Shown here piece after piece: positions 33,137 through 39,610 of a stretch of DNA of 42,942 nt. The stretch comes from a virus. Within the stretch, counting starts at the first letter, position 1; every line of letters begins with the position of its first letter. The DNA is taken from the IMG/VR virus record IMGVR_UViG_3300046817_000924, positions 1 to 42,942 of that record; one strand, written 5' to 3'. Below the pieces are notes generated by a model that was not told the origin of the DNA, searched no databases, and saw only the letters and a list, made by a program, of their open reading frames with translations. The position numbers and the translations under genes are program-made.

Positions 33137-33279
33137 TATTGAAATCCTTTTCCGTAACAGAATGGACACCCGGAACCGTCGCTTGGATCGACTCCCCAAC
33201 CGGCACAGAAATAGCACCACCAAACACGGACGCCCTTTATGTGGAAGGGGTGGCCAAAGAACCAAAACCGGAGCCACAT
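33136..33279 (-). CDS. 47-residue zinc-ribbon protein coupled to the primase
   Basis: A short frame between the ribonucleotide reductase and primase genes. It starts at ATG 33279-33277 and ends in TAA, which overlaps the primase ATG (TAATG). The product has two CxxC pairs, C22/C25 (WWCYFC) and C38/C41 (GCPFC), twelve residues apart, the arrangement of a zinc ribbon, with an aromatic N-terminus (MWLRFWFFGHPF). Coupling to the primase suggests a separate zinc-binding subunit for it, like the zinc domains of many primases. The ribosome binding site is weak (AGG nine bases before the ATG). A chance frame is possible but the Cys spacing and stop/start overlap argue against it. Confidence 0.6.
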   Translation of the reverse strand: MWLRFWFFGHPFHIKGVRVWWCYFCAGWGVDPSDGSGCPFCYGKGFQ

Positions 33280-33299
33280 GGATTGCAACCTATGTTGGT

Positions 33300-35321
33300 T
33301 TAGATTTCACAGAACCCGCTCATGCAGGCGAGTTCTTTTGCTTGTTCGGTGTAGTCGGAGTCTTCACTAAACCCGGACCAGTCGATTGTTGTAGGTGTTT
33401 TTGCTACGAGTTCATCGAATTGGTCTTTGGAGCAGGTGATGTAGGGTGCTTGGCGGTAATTGCCGCCAGCATAGGGGAGGAACGCAATACCGCTTATCAT
33501 GTTGAAGTTCTCGTAGACCCAAGCCCCGACTGAAATCCATTCTCGATCTTTGACGGAGATCGTGACGCTTGGCTTGTGTTCGCAGTAGTGGAGTTGATAG
33601 AGTTGCCAGATTTTTAGGTGTTCGACTGCGGTGTAGTCTTCACGGCTGATTGCGCCAGCGGGGACGGTTATTGGGAAGTAGAGCACCCATGCGGATTCGG
33701 GGGAACTAACGTCGTCTTCGGCGTAGACTCCTTGGGTTATCATATATGCCGCGAGGCGATCGACTTTGTTTGCACGGTTTGTGCGGATATAGAAGTTCTT
33801 TGTGTGTGCGCCGTGTAGGCCGGATCGGCAATTGACAAGGTTGCTGTTGTTGCCTTCTGGTTTTACGGTTGTGATGGCGGCGCTGGGGTTTATACCGATG
33901 CGGTTGGCCCAATCGCGATTGACTGCGACTGCGGTATCGCGCATCCGGGCGAGAACGTTTGGTAATTCGACTTTCACGCCATCGATGATAAAGTCGTCTG
34001 ATGTGAAAGTTCCGTTTCGGATGTAATCGAGGCCGGCCATGAAACGGTTGTCGAAGATGCCGTTCAGGCTGACGCCGAGTAGTCGTTCTTCTTCACAGTT
34101 TGCTTTCCATTCGGGTCGGAGATAGCGGAAGTTGGTTAGGGTTGATTGGAGGGTGCCGAGTATTGTTGATAGGCGTATTTTGCGCAGGAGACTTCCGAGG
34201 CCGTCGTTGGCTCGAATTATGTTTGTTGTAAGATTGCAGAATTGTCGGGGGCGGAGTATTATTTCGCCGCAGGGATTTAGTCCGTAGTCGTCGCCCCACA
34301 TATCTACGTTGATTCGACGAGTTCGACGGGCTTGGTCTATGAGGGCGCGGCGGTTTATTTGGCCGCGTTCGCCGGCCTGGGATCGAACTAATGCTATCCA
34401 TTCATCCATGAATTGCATTGAGTCGGGGTGGTCTGTCCAGACTGCGGAGTTGTTAGCGAGGCGGAAGTGGGGTTTGCGAAGATGCCATTCGCCTGACTTT
34501 GCATCGCGCATCCGTTCGTCGGAAGGATTGGATAGGGATATCATTGCACCACGGCGAACGCCTCCTGAATTGGCTACGTCGGATGCTTTTGTCATAAGGT
34601 CGTGTTGTTGTAGGGATGTTAGGCGGCGTTGACCGTTTTCTATTGCTTCGCGGAAGATTGTGACTGCATGATTGAATAGATCTATTAGGGGTTCTGGGCC
34701 GGACGCGCGCCCGCCGAAGGTAACTAGCCGCGAGCCTTTCAATCGAACTCGGGATGTATCCCAACGTGGTAGTTCGCCCCGATATAGATGGGTTAGCAAG
34801 TCGAAATAACTTTCGGCCCACCCAATCTTATCGTCATCGACAACAATGGTTCGCCAATTGATCTCGGTTAGGGAATCGGGTAGTAGGGGCATCCGGTTTG
34901 TGTATTGGCGTTCAGCAGAAAACCCAACTCCACAGGAACACATTGTGAGATAGAATGCTTCGCTGTGGGTTGTTAGGCGATCGATTGGAGCGTAGGCGCA
35001 GTTATAGGCGGCGGCGTGATCGCGTTCCAGTGCGGGGCCGGCGGTCATCATTGCTCGCATAGATGGCATTACTGCAAGCTCGACGCAGATTGCTTCGAAT
35101 ATTTCAATTTGGTCGGCTTCGGGAATTAGATAACCAAAGTTATGGAAGATATGGTTTGACATGAAATCCCAGTAGCGGAAAACAGTTTCGGGCCAGAACT
35201 CTCGGCGTTTGAGGTCATCGCGCCAACGGGAATATTTGGTAAGGCCGGTCTGTTCTTGGTATAGTGTTGGAAGGCGGATATGGCGATAGTTGTCGAGATT
35301 GACAAGGCAGGCATTGGTCAT
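33300..35321 (-). CDS. nrdJ: ribonucleotide reductase, class II, monomeric B12-dependent type
   Basis: The 673-residue enzyme reduces ribonucleotides to deoxyribonucleotides with adenosylcobalamin. Cys pattern matches the monomeric Lactobacillus leichmannii enzyme: C108 (AYNCAY) and C362 (RQFCNLT) as the reducible pair, NPCGEI at 349-354 giving Asn 349, thiyl Cys 351 and Glu 353. The C-terminal pair is C666/C671 (LACMSGFCEI), spaced five residues as in L. leichmannii C731/C736. KPEGNNSNL and SGLHGAH are the usual late substrate loops. No NrdB-like partner exists in the window, consistent with class II. It is shorter than the 739-residue model enzyme. ATG 35321 follows GGAG. Confidence 0.93.
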   Translation of the reverse strand: MTNACLVNLDNYRHIRLPTLYQEQTGLTKYSRWRDDLKRREFWPETVFRYWDFMSNHIFHNFGYLIPEADQIEIFEAICVELAVMPSMRAMMTAGPALERDHAAAYNCAYAPIDRLTTHSEAFYLTMCSCGVGFSAERQYTNRMPLLPDSLTEINWRTIVVDDDKIGWAESYFDLLTHLYRGELPRWDTSRVRLKGSRLVTFGGRASGPEPLIDLFNHAVTIFREAIENGQRRLTSLQQHDLMTKASDVANSGGVRRGAMISLSNPSDERMRDAKSGEWHLRKPHFRLANNSAVWTDHPDSMQFMDEWIALVRSQAGERGQINRRALIDQARRTRRINVDMWGDDYGLNPCGEIILRPRQFCNLTTNIIRANDGLGSLLRKIRLSTILGTLQSTLTNFRYLRPEWKANCEEERLLGVSLNGIFDNRFMAGLDYIRNGTFTSDDFIIDGVKVELPNVLARMRDTAVAVNRDWANRIGINPSAAITTVKPEGNNSNLVNCRSGLHGAHTKNFYIRTNRANKVDRLAAYMITQGVYAEDDVSSPESAWVLYFPITVPAGAISREDYTAVEHLKIWQLYQLHYCEHKPSVTISVKDREWISVGAWVYENFNMISGIAFLPYAGGNYRQAPYITCSKDQFDELVAKTPTTIDWSGFSEDSDYTEQAKELACMSGFCEI

Positions 35322-35375
35322 TGTAGGTAACTCCGGGTTTGGTTTTTGGTTATGGTTGTAGGAAGGTGGCCGGGA

Positions 35376-36398
35376 TTATTGTTGATATTCCTTTGGAAGA
35401 GGGGCGAGGGCTTCGCCTGGGAGCATTTTGCGATATTGACACCAACCGGGGCCAAGGTTTCCGGATTGTTGTGGATTTTTCCATTGGTAATAGGCATAGC
35501 GTGAATTGCTTGGACTTGGGTTTATGGGAGCGTCGTATGGGCTAGAAGGATTGCGTATATATTCGTCGGGGGTTGCTTGGTGTTCTGCGGGGCTGGCGTG
35601 GATGATTGGGCCGCCAACAAGCCGTTGGTAAAGGTCTAGGTCTTCTTCGATTGTGGAGCGACGGTTGGTTGTGAAAGATTCGTAAGAAAGGCGGGCGCAG
35701 CGGGCGACGGAAATTTTTATTAAATTTCGTTGTACTTCCAACGGATATTGTGGATTTAATAGAATAGTGTTTTCGTAATCTTGATCTTCGATGAATGGTA
35801 GGTGCCATTCGCCTGGTTTGAGGGTTGTTGGTTTGTGTTCGTTCCATTCCTTCCAGAGGGCTTCGGCTAGCGCGCGAAGTGTTTTATCGGCTCCTATGTC
35901 GAGGCGGAGGCCAAAGAAGTTCATCCAGCCGGGTTCGGTTCCTGTCCATAGGCAATGGGTGTGGTTGTAGATGCTTAGAATTCTATTGGATGTTGATTTA
36001 TGATGGCCTGCATTTGCAAAACATTGTGCCCAATCCGCGTTTATGTTTGCTAATAACTCCCAAGCTTTATCGGGGGTTCTTAAACCTCCATCTGGACATC
36101 GCATTTTGATGTTTGATAAATCTTCATCGGATGATTGCATTCCGCGCTGTTCGCCGCCCCAGAAAACTGGTTTTGCAGGTGTGGTTCTTACATCGGCGAG
36201 TGTTTTTGTGAACGGAATGGCGCGGGTTGATGAAACTGAATAAGAGAAATCGAAATCGCCGCGAAGGGCGTCCTCGCAATAGATTGTTCGATGGCGAAGA
36301 GTTTCTTGGTGGGTCATTGTTGGGGATATTGTTTTAACAGTCCAAAGGCGTGGGGCGTTGGCGGCGATGCTGTCGGCGATGGTTTCGAGGGCTATCAT
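35376..36398 (-). CDS. ThyX-like FAD-dependent thymidylate synthase
   Basis: A 340-residue protein like phage ThyX-type enzymes that make dTMP from dUMP using FAD and methylene-tetrahydrofolate. The signature is split: RHR at residues 35-37 and SVSSTRAIPF at 54-63, with about 11 extra residues (rich in Asp/Cys/Leu) between them compared with the usual spacing. Other conserved pieces are PVFWGGEQRGMQ, HKSTSNRILSIYNHTH, WTGTEPGWMNFFGLR and PGEWHLPFI, then SVARCARLSYES. The longer frame is ignored, because ATG 36398 lies after the upstream stop. It pairs with the dNMP kinase and reductase genes for dTTP supply. Confidence 0.85.
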   Translation of the reverse strand: MIALETIADSIAANAPRLWTVKTISPTMTHQETLRHRTIYCEDALRGDFDFSYSVSSTRAIPFTKTLADVRTTPAKPVFWGGEQRGMQSSDEDLSNIKMRCPDGGLRTPDKAWELLANINADWAQCFANAGHHKSTSNRILSIYNHTHCLWTGTEPGWMNFFGLRLDIGADKTLRALAEALWKEWNEHKPTTLKPGEWHLPFIEDQDYENTILLNPQYPLEVQRNLIKISVARCARLSYESFTTNRRSTIEEDLDLYQRLVGGPIIHASPAEHQATPDEYIRNPSSPYDAPINPSPSNSRYAYYQWKNPQQSGNLGPGWCQYRKMLPGEALAPLPKEYQQ

Positions 36399-36403
36399 TG
36401 GGC

Positions 36404-36967
36404 TTAGCTCCCGGTATAATCGATGATTGTTTTGAGTTGGTCGAGCATCTTTTCGGGGGTCGAGTTGTTTAGGATGGTTAGATCGGGAACGATGACGGAC
36501 ATTTCGATTTCGGAAATATGGGTTGAGGCGATTTGGTTGGGATTGTTTGGCCGCTCGATGCGGATTATTATGCCGCCCATTTCGCGGATTGTATTGATTT
36601 CGTGATGAAAGCGGGTGTCGTCTATTACGATTTTGATATCGGGATAGTTTGGATGATTCATAATATTTCGTTTCCAAACATCGACCCAGAGATTTTTGTC
36701 GATTAAATCTCTCCATTCTGTGCCGAGGGTTTGCATTACATAGCGTGGAGTGCGGTTGTTTAGAAATAAGGTTGGTGTTTCTTTTAAATCTCCTTCGAGC
36801 ATTCTGTGCGCGGTGGTAGTATCAATGCCTTGATATCTAAGGAGATATGATAACATTGATTTTAACGGAGTTGCAAACTTCGTTTGTGTCCAGCCGCAAT
36901 TGAATAGTAGGTTGGAGAGGGTTGTTTTACCGCTGCCGGCGACGCCGGTGATGGCGAGGAGTTTCAT
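36404..36967 (-). CDS. deoxynucleoside monophosphate kinase
   Basis: The 187-residue P-loop kinase is similar in pattern to T4 gp1-type dNMP kinases. Walker A is GVAGSGKTT at residues 8-16, followed by GWTQTKFATPLKSML, the segment that positions the nucleotide. YVMQTLGTEWRD and KIVIDDTRFHHEINTIREMGG carry the acidic strand and the helix typical of this family. It would phosphorylate dNMPs, including dTMP from the ThyX-like enzyme. Its ATG overlaps the upstream stop, and ThyX-like follows five bases after its stop. Confidence 0.87.
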   Translation of the reverse strand: MKLLAITGVAGSGKTTLSNLLFNCGWTQTKFATPLKSMLSYLLRYQGIDTTTAHRMLEGDLKETPTLFLNNRTPRYVMQTLGTEWRDLIDKNLWVDVWKRNIMNHPNYPDIKIVIDDTRFHHEINTIREMGGIIIRIERPNNPNQIASTHISEIEMSVIVPDLTILNNSTPEKMLDQLKTIIDYTGS

Positions 36968-37179
36968 GCTACCACCTTTACCTTTTTCATGTCTTTCATT
37001 GCGAAGTCGCGAGTTTCTTTTTTATTTATATCGAGAGCTTTCATGAACCATTGAAGGTCGGGGTGATATTGGTTTCCGCCATAGTAGATTTCGTAAACTA
37101 AAACTATTCGGTGGCTTTCGACACCTTTATAGTTTACGTAATCGAATTCTAGGACTCGTTTGTCTTTGATGCTTATCAT
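36964..37179 (-). CDS. small conserved phage protein, WYL-like strand pattern
   Basis: A 71-residue protein from ATG 37179, which overlaps the stop of the 2H phosphoesterase gene (ATGA). The pattern MISIKDKRVLEFDYVNYKGV, RIVLVYEIYYGG and HPDLQWFMKALDINK then RDFAMKDM is widespread in phage genomes as a small beta-rich unknown protein. Its YxNxxG then LxxYEIxxG and LxAxDxxK strands recall a WYL-like fold. The partner and function are unknown. It sits between the phosphoesterase and kinase genes with overlaps on both sides. Confidence 0.6.
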   Translation of the reverse strand: MISIKDKRVLEFDYVNYKGVESHRIVLVYEIYYGGNQYHPDLQWFMKALDINKKETRDFAMKDMKKVKVVA

Positions 37180-37601
37180 CGCAGGGTTCCTTTTGAGGTT
37201 TCTTTCCAAGTGCCATAATATTCGTTGGATAGAGTTATTGGAAATCTGGGTGTGTGTAGTTTTGTTATATCCCATTTGTTTGGTGATATTGGTGGGGAGA
37301 TTGTGATGTGAGATTTGAAATATTCATGGTCAGCTGTAGCGCCGAGATTTCTTAATTCAATATGTCGTTCAAAGAGACGTTGGTTTTCAAGTCTAAGTAC
37401 TAAACTTTCTTCTAAAACTTCAAGCCAATATGGCGGTTCGATTATTAATGGAAAACATTTGGCGGTTCTGTATGGGAACCATTTACGGGAATAGATTATT
37501 GTGGCATGTGGGCGAGGCATTTCATAGGCAAAGTGTTTCCATAATAAAAATCTGGATTCGAAACTGACTTCGGCCCCTACGTAATAGATTGTATCGTTCA
37601 T
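37176..37601 (-). CDS. 2H phosphoesterase, Acb1-like (possible anti-CBASS)
   Basis: The 141-residue protein carries two HxT motifs, H32-x-T34 (PHATIIYSRKW) and H98-x-T100 (SHITIS), which define the 2H phosphoesterase fold. Between them is RLFERHIELRNLGATADHEYFKSHITIS-type sequence, whose RH..L...GA..dh.ey..HIT pattern matches phage Acb1-like proteins. The two motifs are 66 residues apart, close to the spacing in T4 Acb1 (H44/H113 from memory). Acb1 cleaves cyclic di- and trinucleotide signals of CBASS defence. A tRNA-processing or 2',3'-cyclic phosphodiesterase role is the alternative. Its ATG overlaps the helicase-like gene stop, so it is expressed with replication genes, early in infection. 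Confidence 0.75.
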   Translation of the reverse strand: MNDTIYYVGAEVSFESRFLLWKHFAYEMPRPHATIIYSRKWFPYRTAKCFPLIIEPPYWLEVLEESLVLRLENQRLFERHIELRNLGATADHEYFKSHITISPPISPNKWDITKLHTPRFPITLSNEYYGTWKETSKGTLR

Positions 37602-38794
37602 CGGGAATTCCTTTCCACAAAGTCGGGAGTGTTGGGTTTGTAGCCTTCTTTTGATCCGAAGCCGGCCCCGAGTAGGAAGCCGCGCTGTTCGGCGGTTTTT
37701 AGTAGATGGGGAATTCGCTCAACCGGGGCACGTTTGGAGAAGAAGCTATATATTTCGCCGGGAAGAATGATACGCTCGTTTTCGTTTTTCCAAAGTATCC
37801 AAACGAAGTGGTGCATGTCAATTAAGAGTTGGTTGTCGGATTTTTGGCCCATTGCGCGGAAAACATCGGGCATGGTTTTTTCGGCTTCTAGTAGCCAGCC
37901 GAGGCCGCGTTTCCAGTCGGAAAGCATTACTTGGTTGCCGTGACCGGCGGAGACTGCGGAAATCATCGCGAGCTTTAGAGGAAATACGTCGCGGCGGCCA
38001 ACGTAATTGGCGAGACGCTGGTAGTTGGGAACTGGGGCCATTTCGTTGACATTGAACCATTGATCCCAGGCATCCATTGCGTCTTGATCCCAAATGAACG
38101 GGCCGTGCAAATCTTTGAACCAAACGGCTAGATCTTTTTCTAGTTCGGTGGTGTCGAGATTGTCTTTCTTCTTGAAGATGTTTCGGTATTTTTTAACCGG
38201 GGCACCGTAGATGAATAAGATGCGGGAACAGAAGCCTTGGCCCCAAGCGTTTTCGGGCATGATGTCGTTTAGGGCATCGGGGGTTGTTCCAGCGAGGATG
38301 TTTAGTGTTGGACGTTCGATGTCTACGTCATCGGATGTTTGCCGTGGGGCGGTGTATTTTTGCGGAGAGTCGTAAATGTGAGTTAAGTCGGCAACGAAAT
38401 CTTTTTCGTATTTGGAAATTAGGACGGAGAGTTCTGGAACTAGGGCAGTCATTGCACAATACGGGTCGAAGCCGTTCATGTTGGAGCGGAGAGCGTTTTG
38501 GAGGGCGTTTAGGAAGGTTCGCTTTGTGGGATTGTCGGGGGCAAGAAATAAACCATTTACGGAACCGAGAAGTTGGCGTGCGATTGTAATGACTTGGCCT
38601 TTTCCGGTTGCGGGTGGGCCGGTTAAAATGATGTAGAGGTTGGGGCGGAGCGGATCGAATGCATCGGTATCGGTATAGACTTTACGTTCGAGAACGGATG
38701 CAATGGTTCCTATGGCGGCCCATAGACGAAAGCTTTCCGGCGACCAGAGATCGGAAGTTAGGTCTAGGAACTTTTCAATCCAATCGGAAGACAC
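37598..38794 (-). CDS. P-loop helicase-like replication protein (DUF3987-like)
   Basis: The 398-residue protein starts at GTG 38794 with AGGAAAG upstream. Walker A is LTGPPATGKGQ near residues 57-67, a Walker B-like strand MTALVPELSVLISKYEKDF lies near 114-132, and a sensor-like LNILAGTTPDALNDIMPENAWGQGFCSRILFIYG segment follows near 164-197. This order matches phage replication ATPases of the DUF3987 type, often fused or adjacent to primases. It would be the replicative helicase working with the separate prim-pol. It has no primase domain of its own. Confidence 0.72.
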   Translation of the reverse strand: MSSDWIEKFLDLTSDLWSPESFRLWAAIGTIASVLERKVYTDTDAFDPLRPNLYIILTGPPATGKGQVITIARQLLGSVNGLFLAPDNPTKRTFLNALQNALRSNMNGFDPYCAMTALVPELSVLISKYEKDFVADLTHIYDSPQKYTAPRQTSDDVDIERPTLNILAGTTPDALNDIMPENAWGQGFCSRILFIYGAPVKKYRNIFKKKDNLDTTELEKDLAVWFKDLHGPFIWDQDAMDAWDQWFNVNEMAPVPNYQRLANYVGRRDVFPLKLAMISAVSAGHGNQVMLSDWKRGLGWLLEAEKTMPDVFRAMGQKSDNQLLIDMHHFVWILWKNENERIILPGEIYSFFSKRAPVERIPHLLKTAEQRGFLLGAGFGSKEGYKPNTPDFVERNSR

Positions 38795-38808
38795 AAGCTG
38801 AAACTTTC

Positions 38809-39000
38809 CTACAAAATAGAGAGTTCTTTTTTGGCGGTTATTTTTAGTGTTTTGGGTATTTTTTGGTAGACGGTTCCATCTGGTGTTTTGAGTTCGCGGT
38901 ATTCGTATTCGATGTCTACTTCATCGATTTCAAATGAAGTAGACGTGATGACATTTTCGGTAGATTGAATAGTTAGTAGGATGTTGCCGGTTAACTTCAT
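38809..39000 (-). CDS. 63-residue hypothetical protein
   Basis: ATG 39000 overlaps the upstream stop (ATGA). The product is polar and beta-like (STSFEIDEVDIEYEYRELK, KTLKITAKKEL) and has no recognised family. It precedes the helicase-like gene by 14 bases. A small accessory of replication is possible from position alone. Confidence 0.5.
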   Translation of the reverse strand: MKLTGNILLTIQSTENVITSTSFEIDEVDIEYEYRELKTPDGTVYQKIPKTLKITAKKELSIL

Positions 39001-39398
39001 TTGGGTTCCTTGAGTTCCTTGTGTTTGCATACTATGTGGCCGCAGGTTCTACAGGTTGGAATGTCTTCTATAGCGGTAAAAATGGGATAGTCAAATTTAT
39101 ATCCGTGTATTTTTGCAGCGCGCGATTCAAATAACCATAATGATATTCGGAGGTTGTGAATTATAGAGCGGGTTTCGTTGCATGGGATTTGAGAATTTAA
39201 ATACTTACACCGGGCAATTAAAGCGCGGATTACTTCTTGACAATTGGTTCCGTCGTATGGAGAATCTTGGTTTCCAGGATAGCCTGGTCCAATTCGGTGC
39301 ATGAAATGTAGTGATTGTTCTGACGATACAGTTTCGTTTGGGTTGTCTCCGGAATAGTCGTTGAGGAAATAGTAGTGGCCGGGATCCATGGTTTTCAT
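38997..39398 (-). CDS. conserved phage protein with a C-terminal zinc-knuckle-like motif
   Basis: The 133-residue protein has the segment GTNCQEVIRALIARCKYLNSQ, then LRISLWLFESRAAKIHG, a pattern recurring in phages next to DNA replication genes but without assigned function. The C-terminus holds Cys/His ligands (TCRTCGHIVCKHK: C-x2-C-x4-C-x-H) that could bind zinc. It starts at ATG 39398, overlapping the stop of the upstream 71-residue gene. It may be a DNA-binding accessory, but this is not shown. Confidence 0.62.
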   Translation of the reverse strand: MKTMDPGHYYFLNDYSGDNPNETVSSEQSLHFMHRIGPGYPGNQDSPYDGTNCQEVIRALIARCKYLNSQIPCNETRSIIHNLRISLWLFESRAAKIHGYKFDYPIFTAIEDIPTCRTCGHIVCKHKELKEPK

Positions 39399-39610
39399 GC
39401 TAGAGTTTCCTGCTTTATACGAGCAATTGCTACTTCTCTACGCCATATTTCTGCGGAGCCGCAAATGTCTAAATGGCCGCCGCCAACGAATAGCAATCTT
39501 GTTGGACCGTTGGCTTCTAGTTCAATTATTGCAGCGATGTTGCAAATCTCGATGAATGCTCGATTTCGATCTTCGAGAGTTATTGTTTCTATTTGACCAT
39601 AGATGCTCAT
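39395..39610 (-). CDS. 71-residue hypothetical protein
   Basis: ATG 39610 overlaps the polymerase stop and the 3' end overlaps the next ATG. The middle contains a hydrophobic strand-turn (RLLFVGGGHLDICG) and helical flanks (RAFIEICNIAAIIELEA, RREVAIARIKQE). No family was recognised. The tight overlaps on both sides support translation. Confidence 0.5.
   Translation of the reverse strand: MSIYGQIETITLEDRNRAFIEICNIAAIIELEANGPTRLLFVGGGHLDICGSAEIWRREVAIARIKQETLA

Noticed and set aside
33137-33277. Longer primase start at GTG 33277
   Set aside because: The added 47 residues are Arg/Leu/Pro-rich and without homology-like pattern, overlap the zinc-ribbon frame, and ATG 33136 has a better ribosome binding site.
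33277-33299. Readthrough of the reductase stop codon into a Cys-rich tail
   Set aside because: In the reductase frame another stop follows about 20 codons later and the CxxC pairs of the zinc ribbon are in a different frame. The reductase already has its own C-terminal Cys pair.
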